A DNA stretch of 64,000 nt, from positions 1-64,000 of the forward strand of contig NZ_JAPNOZ010000008.1 in NCBI RefSeq assembly GCF_029955155.1, in the 5' to 3' direction. The first letter of the stretch is position 1. The number at the start of each line of letters is the position of its first letter. This DNA comes from Psychrobacillus sp. NEAU-3TGS (GTDB taxonomy: Bacteria; Bacillota; Bacilli; Bacillales_A; Planococcaceae). This document shows, piece by piece, positions 39,675 to 49,684 of this stretch. Both the position numbers and the translations under genes were made by a program. Below the pieces are notes generated by a model. The model did not search any database. It was not told where the DNA came from and saw nothing but the letters and a program-made list of their open reading frames with translations.

Positions 39675-41144
39675 TTGAAACATTTTAATAGAGAGAAAGC
39701 GATAGCTGCCGGCTATAGTAATGATGTTTTACCCACTAAAGAAGTGGATCGAAATTGGGGCATAGGAAATTTTTTCACTGTTTGGATGGGCTCTGTTCAT
39801 AACATTCCAAACTATATTGCCATTGGTGGTCTTTTTGCTTTAGGGATGTCGGTCGGTCAAGTTTTTGTAGCTATTATGGTTGCTTCTGTCATCATTGCAT
39901 TGATGCTAGTCCTTAACGGTCATGCAGGATCAAAGTATGGAATAGCGTTTGCAATGCTGTTGCGTTTATCATACGGGCCAAAAGGAGCAATGATTCCTGG
40001 AGTTTTAAGGGGAGTTATTTCTGCGATTATGTGGTTCGGCTTTCAAACGTTCGCTGGAAGCCAAGCGTTGTCTATCTTAATTGGAAAGCTTTGGCCACAG
40101 TATTTAACGTTAGGTGGAGATTGGAGCCTTTTAGGGTTATCATTGCCGGCGCTGTTATCGTTTTTAATCTTTTGGTTATTTAATGTAGCTTTGATTTTTG
40201 GAGGTATGGGTTTCTTAGGAAAATTTACGAATATCCTTTCACCGCTTGTTTATATGGTTTTTGGAGGAATGGCAATTTGGGCCATTAACTTAGCGGGCGG
40301 AATTGGGCCTATTTTGGCGTATACTGGCACAGGAATCGAAGGAAATAAATTTATGATTTTCTTCGCTGCTTTAACAGCGATAGTTGCAGCATGGGCAGCG
40401 CCGATTGTAAACGTTTCCGATTTCACGAAGCTAGCAAAATCTACAAAAACACAAGCGATTGGTCAAACAGTCGGTGTTGTTGTGACGTATCTTTTGTTTG
40501 CTATTGCAAGTATCGCAATTATTGTTGGATCTGAAATAGCGTTTGGTACACCAATATGGAACGTACTTGATGTTGTGGCTCGGTTTGACGGGGCATTTGC
40601 AGTTGCTATTTCTGTTCTTACTCTATGCTTAACAACATTGTCGGTTAACGTTACCGGGAATATTGTACCTGCTGGTTACCAATTAGCCTCTTTATTTCCT
40701 AAAAGTATCACTTTCAAATCAGGTGCAATCATTGCAGCCATCATTGGGATTCTTACAATGCCGTGGAAACTGATGGAAAGTGCAACGAGTGTGTTTACTT
40801 TCTTAAATATAGTTGGTGGGATATTAGCTCCGGTTACCGGTATCATGTTAGCTCAATATTTCATCTTATCCAAAAGAAATATTGATTTGGATGCATTATA
40901 TGATGCCAAAAAGGGAAGGTACCATTATACAAAGGGTTTTAATGTAAACGCGATTGTAACAACAGTCATTGCAGGCGTCGTTTGTTTAATTGGCAATTTC
41001 GTTCCCTTTTTAAAACCGCTTTACGATATGTCGTGGTTTGTAGGGATCATTACAGCTTTTGTTCTTTACACAGTGCTTGAATTTAGGCATTTAAAAGGAA
41101 AATTGTTAGAAGTAGCTCCGGAGTTACATAAGGAGAATAGTTAA
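39675..41144 (+). CDS. pucI: NCS1-family allantoin permease (PucI-like)
   Basis: The 489-residue protein has about twelve membrane helices, with NFFTVWMGSVHNIPNY in the first and the loop VNVSDFTKLAKS, both typical of the allantoin/uracil branch of NCS1. The TTG start at 39675 is set by AAGGAGG with an 8-base spacer. It is followed directly by the second allantoinase pair, which supports allantoin as the substrate. An exact TTGGTTAA core of the B. subtilis PucR box (from memory, WWWCNTTGGTTAA) lies at 39532-39539, but its flank does not fit. Confidence 0.88.
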   Translation: MKHFNREKAIAAGYSNDVLPTKEVDRNWGIGNFFTVWMGSVHNIPNYIAIGGLFALGMSVGQVFVAIMVASVIIALMLVLNGHAGSKYGIAFAMLLRLSYGPKGAMIPGVLRGVISAIMWFGFQTFAGSQALSILIGKLWPQYLTLGGDWSLLGLSLPALLSFLIFWLFNVALIFGGMGFLGKFTNILSPLVYMVFGGMAIWAINLAGGIGPILAYTGTGIEGNKFMIFFAALTAIVAAWAAPIVNVSDFTKLAKSTKTQAIGQTVGVVVTYLLFAIASIAIIVGSEIAFGTPIWNVLDVVARFDGAFAVAISVLTLCLTTLSVNVTGNIVPAGYQLASLFPKSITFKSGAIIAAIIGILTMPWKLMESATSVFTFLNIVGGILAPVTGIMLAQYFILSKRNIDLDALYDAKKGRYHYTKGFNVNAIVTTVIAGVVCLIGNFVPFLKPLYDMSWFVGIITAFVLYTVLEFRHLKGKLLEVAPELHKENS

Positions 41145-41216
41145 TAAAAGAAGTGACTAATCGAATGATTAGGAAAGAATGGTAAGTATACTATGATAGC
41201 TGAGAGGGGAATTCAA

Positions 41217-42572
41217 ATGATTTTTGATTTAGTTATTAAAGGTGGAAATGTTGTACTGCGTGATGGTGTTTACAAATTGGATATCGGGATTAAAGACGAA
41301 AAGATTTCTTGTATTGCCGAACAAATCACGGATGATGCGAAAGAAGTAATAAATGCGACTGGTCAATATGTTATGCCAGGTATGATTGATACGCATGTTC
41401 ATATTAGCGAACCTGGACGTACAGAGTGGGAAGGTTTTGAAACAGGATCTAAATCGTTAGCTGCTGGTGGAACGACTAGTTATGTGGAAATGCCGCTTAA
41501 TGCACTTCCAGCGACAATCAATAAAGAGGCATTAGATCTTAAGTTGGAAGCAGCAGTCAATCAAAACTATGTAGACTACGCATTTTACGGTGGACTTGTA
41601 CCTGAGAACCTAGACAAACTTAAAGAATTATCTGATGCTGGTGTTCTAGCTTTTAAATGTTTCTTATCTGATATTACAAGTGATATTCCGGAAGATTTCG
41701 TAAATGTAGATGATTACACATTATACAAAGGGATGCAAAAGTTAGCTGAATTGGATCAAATCCTATGTATCCATGCAGAAAACGCGTCTGTTACATCTGG
41801 ACTTGCTAAAGAATATGAAAGAGAAGGTAAAAACTCTGGAGTAGAATATGCAGAATCACGTCCTATTTTTACAGAAGTGGAAGCTGTTTCACGTGCGATT
41901 CTTTTTGCGAAAGAAACTGGTTGTAAATTGCATCTTGTTCATATAAGCACTTCAGAGGCAATACAGACTATTTTGAAAGCACGTGCAGAAGGTGTAGATG
42001 TAACGGTTGAATCATGCCCTCATTATTTTGCCTTTACTGCCGATCAAGTTGATGAAATTGGACCAAGAGCAAAATGTCAACCTCCGATCAGAAAAGCGGA
42101 AGACCAAGCAAGATTATGGGATGAGCTTCTTAATGGGAATATTGACTGGCTAACGTCTGACCATTCACCTTGTACAGAGGATTTAAAACAAGGGAATATT
42201 TGGGAAGCTTGGGGTGGAATTAGCGGCGCGCAAAACAATGTCGATCTTATGTTTGACTTAGCTGTTAAACAGCGTGGATTAGCCGTTAACAAATTTGTTG
42301 ACTTAATTGCAACAACTCCAGCTGAACGTTTCAATATTCCTCATAAAGGTGAAATTGCAGTTTCCAAAGATGCCGATATCATTTTAGTGGATCCTAACCA
42401 GTCTTATACAGTTAAAAGAGAAGACCTTTACTACAAAAACAAACATAGTGCATATGAAGGTAGAAAAATTGATTGTCGCGTAACAAAAACAATTGTCCGC
42501 GGAAATGTCGTATTTGATTTAGAAAATGGAATCGTTGGAGAACCGATTGGAAAGTTAATCTCTGCTAAATAA
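41217..42572 (+). CDS. allB: Allantoinase, paralogue A, copy 2
   Basis: This 451-residue enzyme is, by eye, more than 80 percent identical to the A copy at 32404 and keeps all metal ligands (THVHISEPGR, AFKCF, IHAEN, HLVHIST, TSDHSPC). I chose the ATG at 41217 (MIFDLVIK), preceded by GAGGGG; the longer frame from 41193 has no family match in its extra residues. It follows pucI by 72 bases and precedes a B paralogue, so the A-B pair is repeated as a unit. Confidence 0.92.
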   Translation: MIFDLVIKGGNVVLRDGVYKLDIGIKDEKISCIAEQITDDAKEVINATGQYVMPGMIDTHVHISEPGRTEWEGFETGSKSLAAGGTTSYVEMPLNALPATINKEALDLKLEAAVNQNYVDYAFYGGLVPENLDKLKELSDAGVLAFKCFLSDITSDIPEDFVNVDDYTLYKGMQKLAELDQILCIHAENASVTSGLAKEYEREGKNSGVEYAESRPIFTEVEAVSRAILFAKETGCKLHLVHISTSEAIQTILKARAEGVDVTVESCPHYFAFTADQVDEIGPRAKCQPPIRKAEDQARLWDELLNGNIDWLTSDHSPCTEDLKQGNIWEAWGGISGAQNNVDLMFDLAVKQRGLAVNKFVDLIATTPAERFNIPHKGEIAVSKDADIILVDPNQSYTVKREDLYYKNKHSAYEGRKIDCRVTKTIVRGNVVFDLENGIVGEPIGKLISAK

Positions 42573-42642
42573 ATGGTTTATTCAATCCCTTTGTCATTTT
42601 CCAATACAATCATGGCAAAGGGATATATACTTGGAGGAATGA

Positions 42643-43986
42643 ATGATGACTACATACGATTTGATTATCAAAAATGGGAAAATTGTTACAGCAGAATCCA
42701 CTGTTCAAGGGGATATTGCGATTAAAGACGGGAAAATCCAAGAGGTTGGTCAATCTCTTGAAGGCGCTGCAGATCGAGTGATCGATGCAGAAGGACTTCA
42801 TGTTTTGCCTGGGTTAATTGATACGCATGTTCACTTCAATGAGCCTGGAAGAACTGAATGGGAAGGACTTGAAACAGGAAGTCGAAGCTTAGCTGCTGGA
42901 GGAGTTACAACCTTTTTCGATATGCCTTTAAATAGTACACCGCCAACGATCAACAAAGAAAACTTAGACCTAAAAAAGGCTTGTGCGGATGAAAAATCGA
43001 TTGTAAATCCTCGTTACTGGGGCGGGCTAGTTCCTGAAAATATTGCAGATTTAAAAGAACTACATGAGAATGGTGTTATCGGATTCAAAGCATTCATGTC
43101 ACCGAGTGGTATTGCTGATTTCAATCATGTGGACGATGAAACGATTTTCAAAGGGATGAAAGAAATCGCTTCTCTTGGATCTCGTTTAGCAGTTCACGCT
43201 GAAAGTACAGTTATTTGTGATCAGCTTGCTGAAGAAAAGCAAAAACAAGGTAAAACGACTGCAAGAGATTTTGTTGAATCGAGACCGATTATTTCAGAAA
43301 TTGAAGCTGTAAGAAGAATCATCTCTTACGCAGAAGCAACTGGCTGTAAAGTACATGTTGTCCATGCAAGTAGTAGAAAGGTCGTTGAAGTTATTCGAGC
43401 AGCGCAAGAGCGAGGCGTCGATATCACAGTTGAAACTTGCGCGCATTATTTAGCTTTAACTGTAAAAGATCTTGAAGAAAAAGGTGGATTGGCGAAGTGC
43501 TGTCCTCCACTACGCGATGAAGATGAGGTTGAAGATTTATGGGCTGCAGTTGCAAATGGAGAGATTAATGTAATTGCCTCTGACCATTCACCAGCTCCGG
43601 CTTCTATGAAAACAATAACAGATAACTATTTCGAAGGTTGGGGCGGTATCTCCGGTGCTCAATCAACATTAAATGTTATGTTAACTGAAGGATATTTCAA
43701 ACGTAACCTGCCTTTAGAGAAAATTGTAGCTTTAACAGCGACAAACCCTGCAAAATTATTTGAGCTTGATGGCAAAGGGACAATTGCTAAAGGATACGAT
43801 GCGGATATAACGCTTGTAAATTTAGAAGAAAGCTTTGAACTTAAGAATGAAGATTTATTCTATCGTCACCAACATTCACCTTATGTAGGTATGACGTTTA
43901 AAGGAAAAGTTAAATCCACAATTGTAGCTGGTCAAGTTGTATTTGAAAATGGAGAAATCACTGCTTCCAAAAAAGTGAATGCATAA
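42643..43986 (+). CDS. allB: Allantoinase-like amidohydrolase, paralogue B, copy 2
   Basis: This 447-residue protein is closely related to the B copy at 33803 (same THVHFNEPGRTEWEG, AFKAFMSPSG, VHAES, HVVHASS and ASDHSPA segments). Metal ligands are complete. GGAGG precedes a double ATG (42643 or 42646). It ends the pucI-allB-allB operon, closed by a strong terminator. Confidence 0.88.
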   Translation: MMTTYDLIIKNGKIVTAESTVQGDIAIKDGKIQEVGQSLEGAADRVIDAEGLHVLPGLIDTHVHFNEPGRTEWEGLETGSRSLAAGGVTTFFDMPLNSTPPTINKENLDLKKACADEKSIVNPRYWGGLVPENIADLKELHENGVIGFKAFMSPSGIADFNHVDDETIFKGMKEIASLGSRLAVHAESTVICDQLAEEKQKQGKTTARDFVESRPIISEIEAVRRIISYAEATGCKVHVVHASSRKVVEVIRAAQERGVDITVETCAHYLALTVKDLEEKGGLAKCCPPLRDEDEVEDLWAAVANGEINVIASDHSPAPASMKTITDNYFEGWGGISGAQSTLNVMLTEGYFKRNLPLEKIVALTATNPAKLFELDGKGTIAKGYDADITLVNLEESFELKNEDLFYRHQHSPYVGMTFKGKVKSTIVAGQVVFENGEITASKKVNA

Positions 43987-43991
43987 ATGGT

Positions 43992-44025
43992 AAAATCCCA
44001 AACCTCTTCAGGTTTGGGATTTTTG
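43992..44025 (+). terminator. Rho-independent terminator of the pucI-allB-allB operon
   Basis: AATCCCAAACCT pairs perfectly with AGGTTTGGGATT around a CTTC loop, then T residues. Confidence 0.93.
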
Positions 44026-44053
44026 CTGTCCGGCTTAAGATGCTTAAACATTC

Positions 44054-45709
44054 TTAACTAAATGCTTCTTCCTCATCTAACAGAATAGAGCCGATGACGA
44101 GGGCTACGCGTATACGTAGAGAGTCTGATGGATCGCGAAGTGAACAGTTTAACAGTTCCTCAGCTTTTTCTATTCGATATTTTACTGTATTCCGATGGAC
44201 AAATAATTTTCGAGATGTTTCCGAAAACTCACATTGGGCATCTAAGTAAACTTGAATCGTTTTTACCAGTTCCTGATCTTCTTTTGTTTTTGGATAGGCC
44301 AAAGATTTTAATGTATTTTCATAAAGAGCTTTTAAGTCTTTACGAGGAAGAGACTTTAATAATTCTTCTAAATCCCTTGTTTTGTAATATTTTATAAATC
44401 CTTTTAAATTTTGCTCATACCCGGTTAATATCGCTTCCACAGCTTCATAATAAGCTGTCGGTATCTCTTTGAGAGAAGGCACTGAGTGGCTTACTCCAAA
44501 GGAAAGAGTAAAATCGCCATTAAAGCTTGATTGGACATTTTCTACGAATTGGGTAATTGTATTAATTTCTTCGTCGCCGTATTTAGGGAATTGTAACATC
44601 ATTGCGAAGTACTTCCCTTTTGTGAATAAAGTTGCTTCTAAATTTTGATGTATAATTTCATCTTCTAGCTGATCGTAAACACTATTATGAAGCTCTCCGA
44701 CCTTTTTCTCATAAAGTTGCAACGTTTCATATACTTCTCCTTGGGCATCGATTGTACATACTACACAGACATTCTCCATCCCTTTTTGAAGTCCATAATA
44801 GTTAGAGCGGCTATATATTTCTTCGTCAGATTGGATTTTCATTTCGATTAAATCAGCAAAGAAATTATTTTTTAACAATCGCGAGTTTTCTTCGATTGCT
44901 TGCTCTTTTACGATAGTAAATGAAATGACATTGCCTGCTTGTTCGATTGCCATTTGCGAAGATGGATATGGCAAGGTAAGCGAATCGAAAATGACTAGCA
45001 TACTAGGATATTGCCGTTTCGTATGAACAGGGAAAGTGGAAACGTTTTGGTGTTCCCTTGATGGAATGGAAAACGTTGTTCCTTCTCGTGCAACAAGTAT
45101 GTCTTCTTTTACTTTTTGAAGAATCTCTTGTTTTATCTCTTTCATGGATTCCTTCACAAAGTCGTGGCTTTGAGCAATCATTTCTCCTCTATGATTCAAT
45201 AAGAGTGCCGGACGTGCCAAAAGGTAGCCTAATTGTTCTAATAGAGCGCTTAAACTATATCCTTTTATAAGCATGTTGGAGAACTCTTTTTGCACATGTA
45301 ACGCATAGTATAGCTGCTCTGCCTCATGATCATTCAAATAATTCAATATGTGACGAGAAACTTCCCCTAATGTATGTTTTGTTGGCAGATCAATAATCGG
45401 AAATGCAAGATTATCAGCCAGTAACTTTACTTCAGGCGGTAATTGGTGAAAGAATCGGCTAATCTTGATAACAAGACCAGAACAATTTAAGTCGTGCATT
45501 TGTTTGATTAGCTCGCAGAACTTCTCTGTGTCATCCTTAAAAGCATATCCCGTTGAAAGGAGAAGATGATTTTCGCCTAAAAAGTTAATCACGTCAGGTG
45601 TATCAGATATATTTACAGATTGTACATTTCTTGTTAGACCACGATGGCCTGCAAGTACAATACCTTCTTTCATGCCTTCTAATATAAATAAATCATTTAT
45701 GGTTTTCAT
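44054..45709 (-). CDS. pucR: PucR-family transcriptional regulator
   Basis: This 551-residue regulator is intact. The N-terminal PucR ligand domain spans about residues 5-125 (SDTPDVINFLGENHLLLSTGYAF). A central GGDEF-like/CdaR region follows, and the C-terminal helix-turn-helix includes CEFSETSRKLFVHRNTVKYRIEKAEEL. In B. subtilis PucR activates the puc genes in response to allantoin-type effectors. It is divergent from the NCS2 permease at 45970 and convergent with the pucI operon, so it is the likely main regulator here. Confidence 0.9.
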   Translation of the reverse strand: MKTINDLFILEGMKEGIVLAGHRGLTRNVQSVNISDTPDVINFLGENHLLLSTGYAFKDDTEKFCELIKQMHDLNCSGLVIKISRFFHQLPPEVKLLADNLAFPIIDLPTKHTLGEVSRHILNYLNDHEAEQLYYALHVQKEFSNMLIKGYSLSALLEQLGYLLARPALLLNHRGEMIAQSHDFVKESMKEIKQEILQKVKEDILVAREGTTFSIPSREHQNVSTFPVHTKRQYPSMLVIFDSLTLPYPSSQMAIEQAGNVISFTIVKEQAIEENSRLLKNNFFADLIEMKIQSDEEIYSRSNYYGLQKGMENVCVVCTIDAQGEVYETLQLYEKKVGELHNSVYDQLEDEIIHQNLEATLFTKGKYFAMMLQFPKYGDEEINTITQFVENVQSSFNGDFTLSFGVSHSVPSLKEIPTAYYEAVEAILTGYEQNLKGFIKYYKTRDLEELLKSLPRKDLKALYENTLKSLAYPKTKEDQELVKTIQVYLDAQCEFSETSRKLFVHRNTVKYRIEKAEELLNCSLRDPSDSLRIRVALVIGSILLDEEEAFS

Positions 45710-45969
45710 GCGAATACCCTCTCTACTAAAGTTTCCATAAGAAATATTACTCTTGTTCCTATACTATCCATTTTACGTTAAAAGTAAACAAAAATCAAAG
45801 CTGAAATTGGTCATAGTAAACAATGACAATTTCAATCAATAGCTGTAGACTAGAATAGATAAAGGCTAAAAATTAGGGAATACTATCTTGGTCATACATC
45901 CAGTACAGATGCATTTAGTAGGTATTATTCTACTGGGCATTGAGACTGTTGTTATTCATAAAAAGAAAG

Positions 45970-47325
45970 GTGATTGTTATTAACGAATTATTAAAATCAA
46001 GCAACTGGATTTCGGGCTTACAGTGGCTCTTTTTTATTTTTACGAACATTGTTGTCATACCGATCACTGTCGGAGCGGCTTTCGAACTTTCCCCTGGCAC
46101 AATTGTCAATATGCTTCAGCTTTCCTTTATCGTGACAGGATTGGCATGTATCGTGCAAGCGTTTTTGGGGCATAAAAGAGCCATTATGGAAGGGCAATCG
46201 GGCCTATGGTGGGGGGTAATTTTAACGCTATGTAGTACAGCTGCGGCACAAGGGATGCCATTACCTATTTTAGGGGGCAGTTTAACCGTTGGAATTATCA
46301 TTACCTCGATTTTGACTTTTTTGATTGGTGTAACAGGGCTAGGACCTCGTCTGGCCAATTTATTTAAACCTGCCGTAATGGGTGTGTTTATGTTTTTGTT
46401 CGGATGTCAATTAATTGGAATCTTTTTAAAGGGAATGCTAGGTATTCCATTTGGTAACCAGGCAGCGGATGCTCATATCGACGTATCTATTTCTTTATTG
46501 TCAATCATAGTAGCGATTATTGTAATCCTGATTAGTGTAAAGGCACCTTCAAGTGTACGTCGCTATGGTCTCCTTATCGGTATTATCGGTGGTTGGATTG
46601 TTTATGCGCTTATTTTTAAGCCGGAAAGTCCTGTAAGTGAAGCTACCTCGTTTGGCCTTGAGCTATTTCCATTAGGTAAGCCTGCATGGGATATCGGAAT
46701 TATTATGACGACTGTTATCGCAGGATTATTAAACTCTGCAAATACGATCGGCGCACTAAAGGGAACGGAAAGCATGTATAAGGTGGAAACGACTAATTCT
46801 GAATACAGAGCTTCCTTTACGATTACAGGTATTTTTACACTTATCGCTGGATTTTTTGGGCTAGTTCCAAATTCACCTTACGTATCTTCGATCGGCTTCC
46901 TAAGCCAGACGGGAATTATAAAAAGAATTCCTTTTGTTCTTGGTGGATTAATGTTTCTTGTAATGGGTCTAATTCCGCCAATTGGTCACTTTTTCTCACA
47001 GCTTCCATTAAGTATTGGTAGTGCAGCGTTATTTGTCTCTTATTTACTTCTTTTAAATTCTTCTTTGAATTTCTTCAAACAGGTTGAATTCAATACGGTA
47101 AATGTCTATCGTTCTGCTGTTCCTTTGTTTGTAGGAGTTGTGATTATGACCCTCCCTGCATCTTATTTTGTTACTATTCCAAGTGTAGTCCGTCCAGTTC
47201 TTAGCAGCGGATTATTAGTGGGGATCATTCTAGCTCTACTATTAGAGAACTTGTTTAAATGGGACAATTACGGGAATGAAGATAATGGTAAGCAAAAGGA
47301 TACAACGAGCACGGTTAATGATTAA
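45970..47325 (+). CDS. NCS2-family nucleobase permease (xanthine/uracil type, YwdJ-like)
   Basis: This membrane protein of about 451 residues has some 12-14 helices and the pattern of the NCS2 (NAT) family: a helix ending VGAAFELSPG, the QGMPLPILGGSL region and the LNSANTIGALKGTES motif carrying the usual polar residues. It probably imports a purine such as xanthine, urate or a ureide; no uricase or xanthine dehydrogenase gene is near. The start is unclear: GTG at 45970 is given here, but AAAGGTG followed by ATT would be an alternative. It precedes allC by 256 bases. Confidence 0.8.
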   Translation: MIVINELLKSSNWISGLQWLFFIFTNIVVIPITVGAAFELSPGTIVNMLQLSFIVTGLACIVQAFLGHKRAIMEGQSGLWWGVILTLCSTAAAQGMPLPILGGSLTVGIIITSILTFLIGVTGLGPRLANLFKPAVMGVFMFLFGCQLIGIFLKGMLGIPFGNQAADAHIDVSISLLSIIVAIIVILISVKAPSSVRRYGLLIGIIGGWIVYALIFKPESPVSEATSFGLELFPLGKPAWDIGIIMTTVIAGLLNSANTIGALKGTESMYKVETTNSEYRASFTITGIFTLIAGFFGLVPNSPYVSSIGFLSQTGIIKRIPFVLGGLMFLVMGLIPPIGHFFSQLPLSIGSAALFVSYLLLLNSSLNFFKQVEFNTVNVYRSAVPLFVGVVIMTLPASYFVTIPSVVRPVLSSGLLVGIILALLLENLFKWDNYGNEDNGKQKDTTSTVND

Positions 47326-47521
47326 ACTAATCGACAAATTAGATGACGATAAACGGCATTTGGTAAGAAAAGTTCGGATAGCAAAAATGGATAGATAAAA
47401 TATAGAAATTTGTCCATTTATGCTAAAGACTATTTTTGTAGCAATGATTACAATGGAGAGTGTAGCGAAAGACAATAAGCAAGACAATTCAGTGCATACT
47501 ATCCGCATGTATTACAAACAA

Positions 47522-47535
47522 TAGAAGCGTTACCA
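47522..47535. promoter_or_regulatory. cre-like site upstream of allC
   Basis: TAGAAGCGTTACCA matches 12 of 14 positions of the CcpA consensus, about 50 bases before the allC start, where binding would block transcription. Confidence 0.35.
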
Positions 47536-47581
47536 AAATAATTATAGAAATTACATAGCGCAGAGAAGGATGGTGAAATAG

Positions 47582-48841
47582 GTGGACGATATGAAAGACA
47601 TTATACAAAAGCTTGACAATTTAGCAGAAGAAACAGCTGGCAAGCTTGAATGGTTAGCCGAATTCGGAAAAGATCCAGAAGGCGGAGTTTCTCGTTTACT
47701 TTATACAAAAGAGTGGGTTGAAGGTCAACATGCATTAAAAGAATGGATGGAGAATGAAGGCCTGGAAGCTCGATTTGATGATATTGGGAATTTATACGGG
47801 ACGTTAACAGGAAAAAACACAAATGAAACTGTTTTAACTGGCTCACACGTGGATACAGTAAAAAATGGCGGCCGTTTTGACGGTGCATATGGAATTGTTG
47901 CGGGAATTATTGCACTGAAATATTTGAAAAAACATTTTGGGCAACCACTAAGAAATATCGAAATCGTTTCGATGGCCGAGGAAGAAGGAAGTCGTTTTCC
48001 TTATGCCTTCTGGGGCTCTAAAAATATAGTTGGATTAGCCAAAAGAGAAGATGTAAAAGACATTACGGATTTTGATGGTATTCCTTTTGTGGAAGCGATG
48101 TCAAAAGCTGGATTTAAATTTAAAGCGGATGATACTGCAAAGCGTGAAGATCTCAAAGCATTTGTAGAAATTCATGTAGAACAAGGTAGCGTTCTGGAAA
48201 CGGAACAAATTCCAGTAGCGGTTGTCTACAGCATTGTGGGACAAAGACGTTTCACTGTTGAAATTACAGGAGAAGCAAATCACGCAGGTACGACGCCGAT
48301 GGGCTACCGAAAAGATACCGTTTATGCGGCTAGCCAAATGATATTTGAACTTATTTCGATGGCTAGAGAAGAAGGAGATCCGCTTGTTGCAACAGTCGGC
48401 AAGATTGAAGCGGAGCCGAACATCGTAAACGTAGTTCCTGGAAAAGCGATTTTCACGATAGATGTTCGTCATACAAATAAAGAAATATTGGTAAACTTCA
48501 CAGAAAAGATGACTGAAAGAATGAAAGAAATTTCAAAAGAACATGGTGTTGAAACAGTTATTGATATGTGGATGGATGCAGATCCAGTTCCAATGGATGC
48601 AACTATTGTTCAACTGATTGAAAACCAATTTAAACAAAATGGTTTAAATTATAAATTAATGCACAGTGGTGCGGGACATGATTCTCAAATCTTTGCTCCA
48701 GTTGTACCGACAGCTATGCTGTTTGTTCCAAGTTTAAAAGGGATCAGCCATAATCCGGCTGAGTTTACAGAACCAGCAGATTTAGCAGAAGGTGTAAAAG
48801 CACTTATTGGTGCGCTTTATGAATTGGGTTATAAAGAGTAA
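47582..48841 (+). CDS. allC: Allantoate amidohydrolase
   Basis: AllC (PucF) hydrolyses allantoate to ureidoglycine, ammonia and CO2. The 419-residue M20-family enzyme has H89 and D91 (GSHVDT), D100 (RFDG), the glutamate pair in AEEEGSRF (133-139), H198 (EIHVEQG) and the C-terminal SGAGHDSQIF, ending with SHNPAEFT. The start is GTG at 47582 or ATG at 47591; AGGTGG lies at a good distance from the ATG. It opens an eight-gene run allC-allE-allD-allD-allF-allG-allH-allK. Confidence 0.93.
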   Translation: MDDMKDIIQKLDNLAEETAGKLEWLAEFGKDPEGGVSRLLYTKEWVEGQHALKEWMENEGLEARFDDIGNLYGTLTGKNTNETVLTGSHVDTVKNGGRFDGAYGIVAGIIALKYLKKHFGQPLRNIEIVSMAEEEGSRFPYAFWGSKNIVGLAKREDVKDITDFDGIPFVEAMSKAGFKFKADDTAKREDLKAFVEIHVEQGSVLETEQIPVAVVYSIVGQRRFTVEITGEANHAGTTPMGYRKDTVYAASQMIFELISMAREEGDPLVATVGKIEAEPNIVNVVPGKAIFTIDVRHTNKEILVNFTEKMTERMKEISKEHGVETVIDMWMDADPVPMDATIVQLIENQFKQNGLNYKLMHSGAGHDSQIFAPVVPTAMLFVPSLKGISHNPAEFTEPADLAEGVKALIGALYELGYKE

Positions 48842-48895
48842 CACTGTGAATCATTGTGAAGATAAAAATATAAGCAAACAGAGGAGAATGTAATA

Positions 48896-49660
48896 ATGGG
48901 TTATCCAAAGGATTTACTTTCAAGCAGATCAATTATTAAACCAGGTCAATATGCGCTTATCGCTCCAGAGGGATTAGTAAATAATGTTATCCCTGGGTTT
49001 GAAAATTGCAGAATTTCCATCTTAGGTTCACCAAAACTTGGTGCTAGCTTTGTTGACTACGTAGTGACAATGCACGAAGGCGGAAAGAATAGCAAAGGTT
49101 ACTGCGGTGAAGAAGATGTACAATGCTTTGTTTATGTTCTTAGCGGAAAAGTGAAAGCAAAAGCGGATGACCAAGAGTTCATTCTGGAAGAAAGCGGCTA
49201 TTTATATTGCCCACCAGGCGTAACAATGTATTTGGAAAACATGGAATCAGGGGATTCTCGTCTATTCCTTTACAAACAAAAACACAACCCATTAGAAGGA
49301 CAGAAGCCTTGGGTTGTTTCAGGTCATGCAAATGAGATTGAGTATATGGATTATGATGATATGCACAACGTACATCTTAAAGATCTTTTACCATTAGATC
49401 TTGCTTTTGATATGAATTTCCACATTCTTTCATTCGACCCGGCAGCTAGCCACCCATTTGTTGAAACACATTACCAAGGACATGGTGCTTACCTATTATC
49501 TGGTGAGGGTATGTATAACCTAGATAATGAATGGATTCCAGTCAAAAAAGATGATTACATCTTTATGGCTCCGTATGTGCATCAAGCTGCGTATGCAGTT
49601 GGTAGAGAGCCATTAACATACGTTTATTCTAAAGATTGCAATCGGGATGCATCATTATAA
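48896..49660 (+). CDS. allE: (S)-ureidoglycine aminohydrolase (bicupin)
   Basis: AllE releases ammonia from ureidoglycine to give (S)-ureidoglycolate. The 254-residue protein has two cupin domains. The metal ligands of the C-terminal cupin are E190, H192, H196 and Q230, with exactly the spacing (2, 4 and 34 residues) of the plant enzyme (E235, H237, H241, Q275). It lies 55 bases after allC. It competes with PucG for ureidoglycine, so the cluster has a branch point here. Confidence 0.94.
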   Translation: MGYPKDLLSSRSIIKPGQYALIAPEGLVNNVIPGFENCRISILGSPKLGASFVDYVVTMHEGGKNSKGYCGEEDVQCFVYVLSGKVKAKADDQEFILEESGYLYCPPGVTMYLENMESGDSRLFLYKQKHNPLEGQKPWVVSGHANEIEYMDYDDMHNVHLKDLLPLDLAFDMNFHILSFDPAASHPFVETHYQGHGAYLLSGEGMYNLDNEWIPVKKDDYIFMAPYVHQAAYAVGREPLTYVYSKDCNRDASL

Positions 49661-49684
49661 TACATTAAGAAAAGAGGTGTCACG

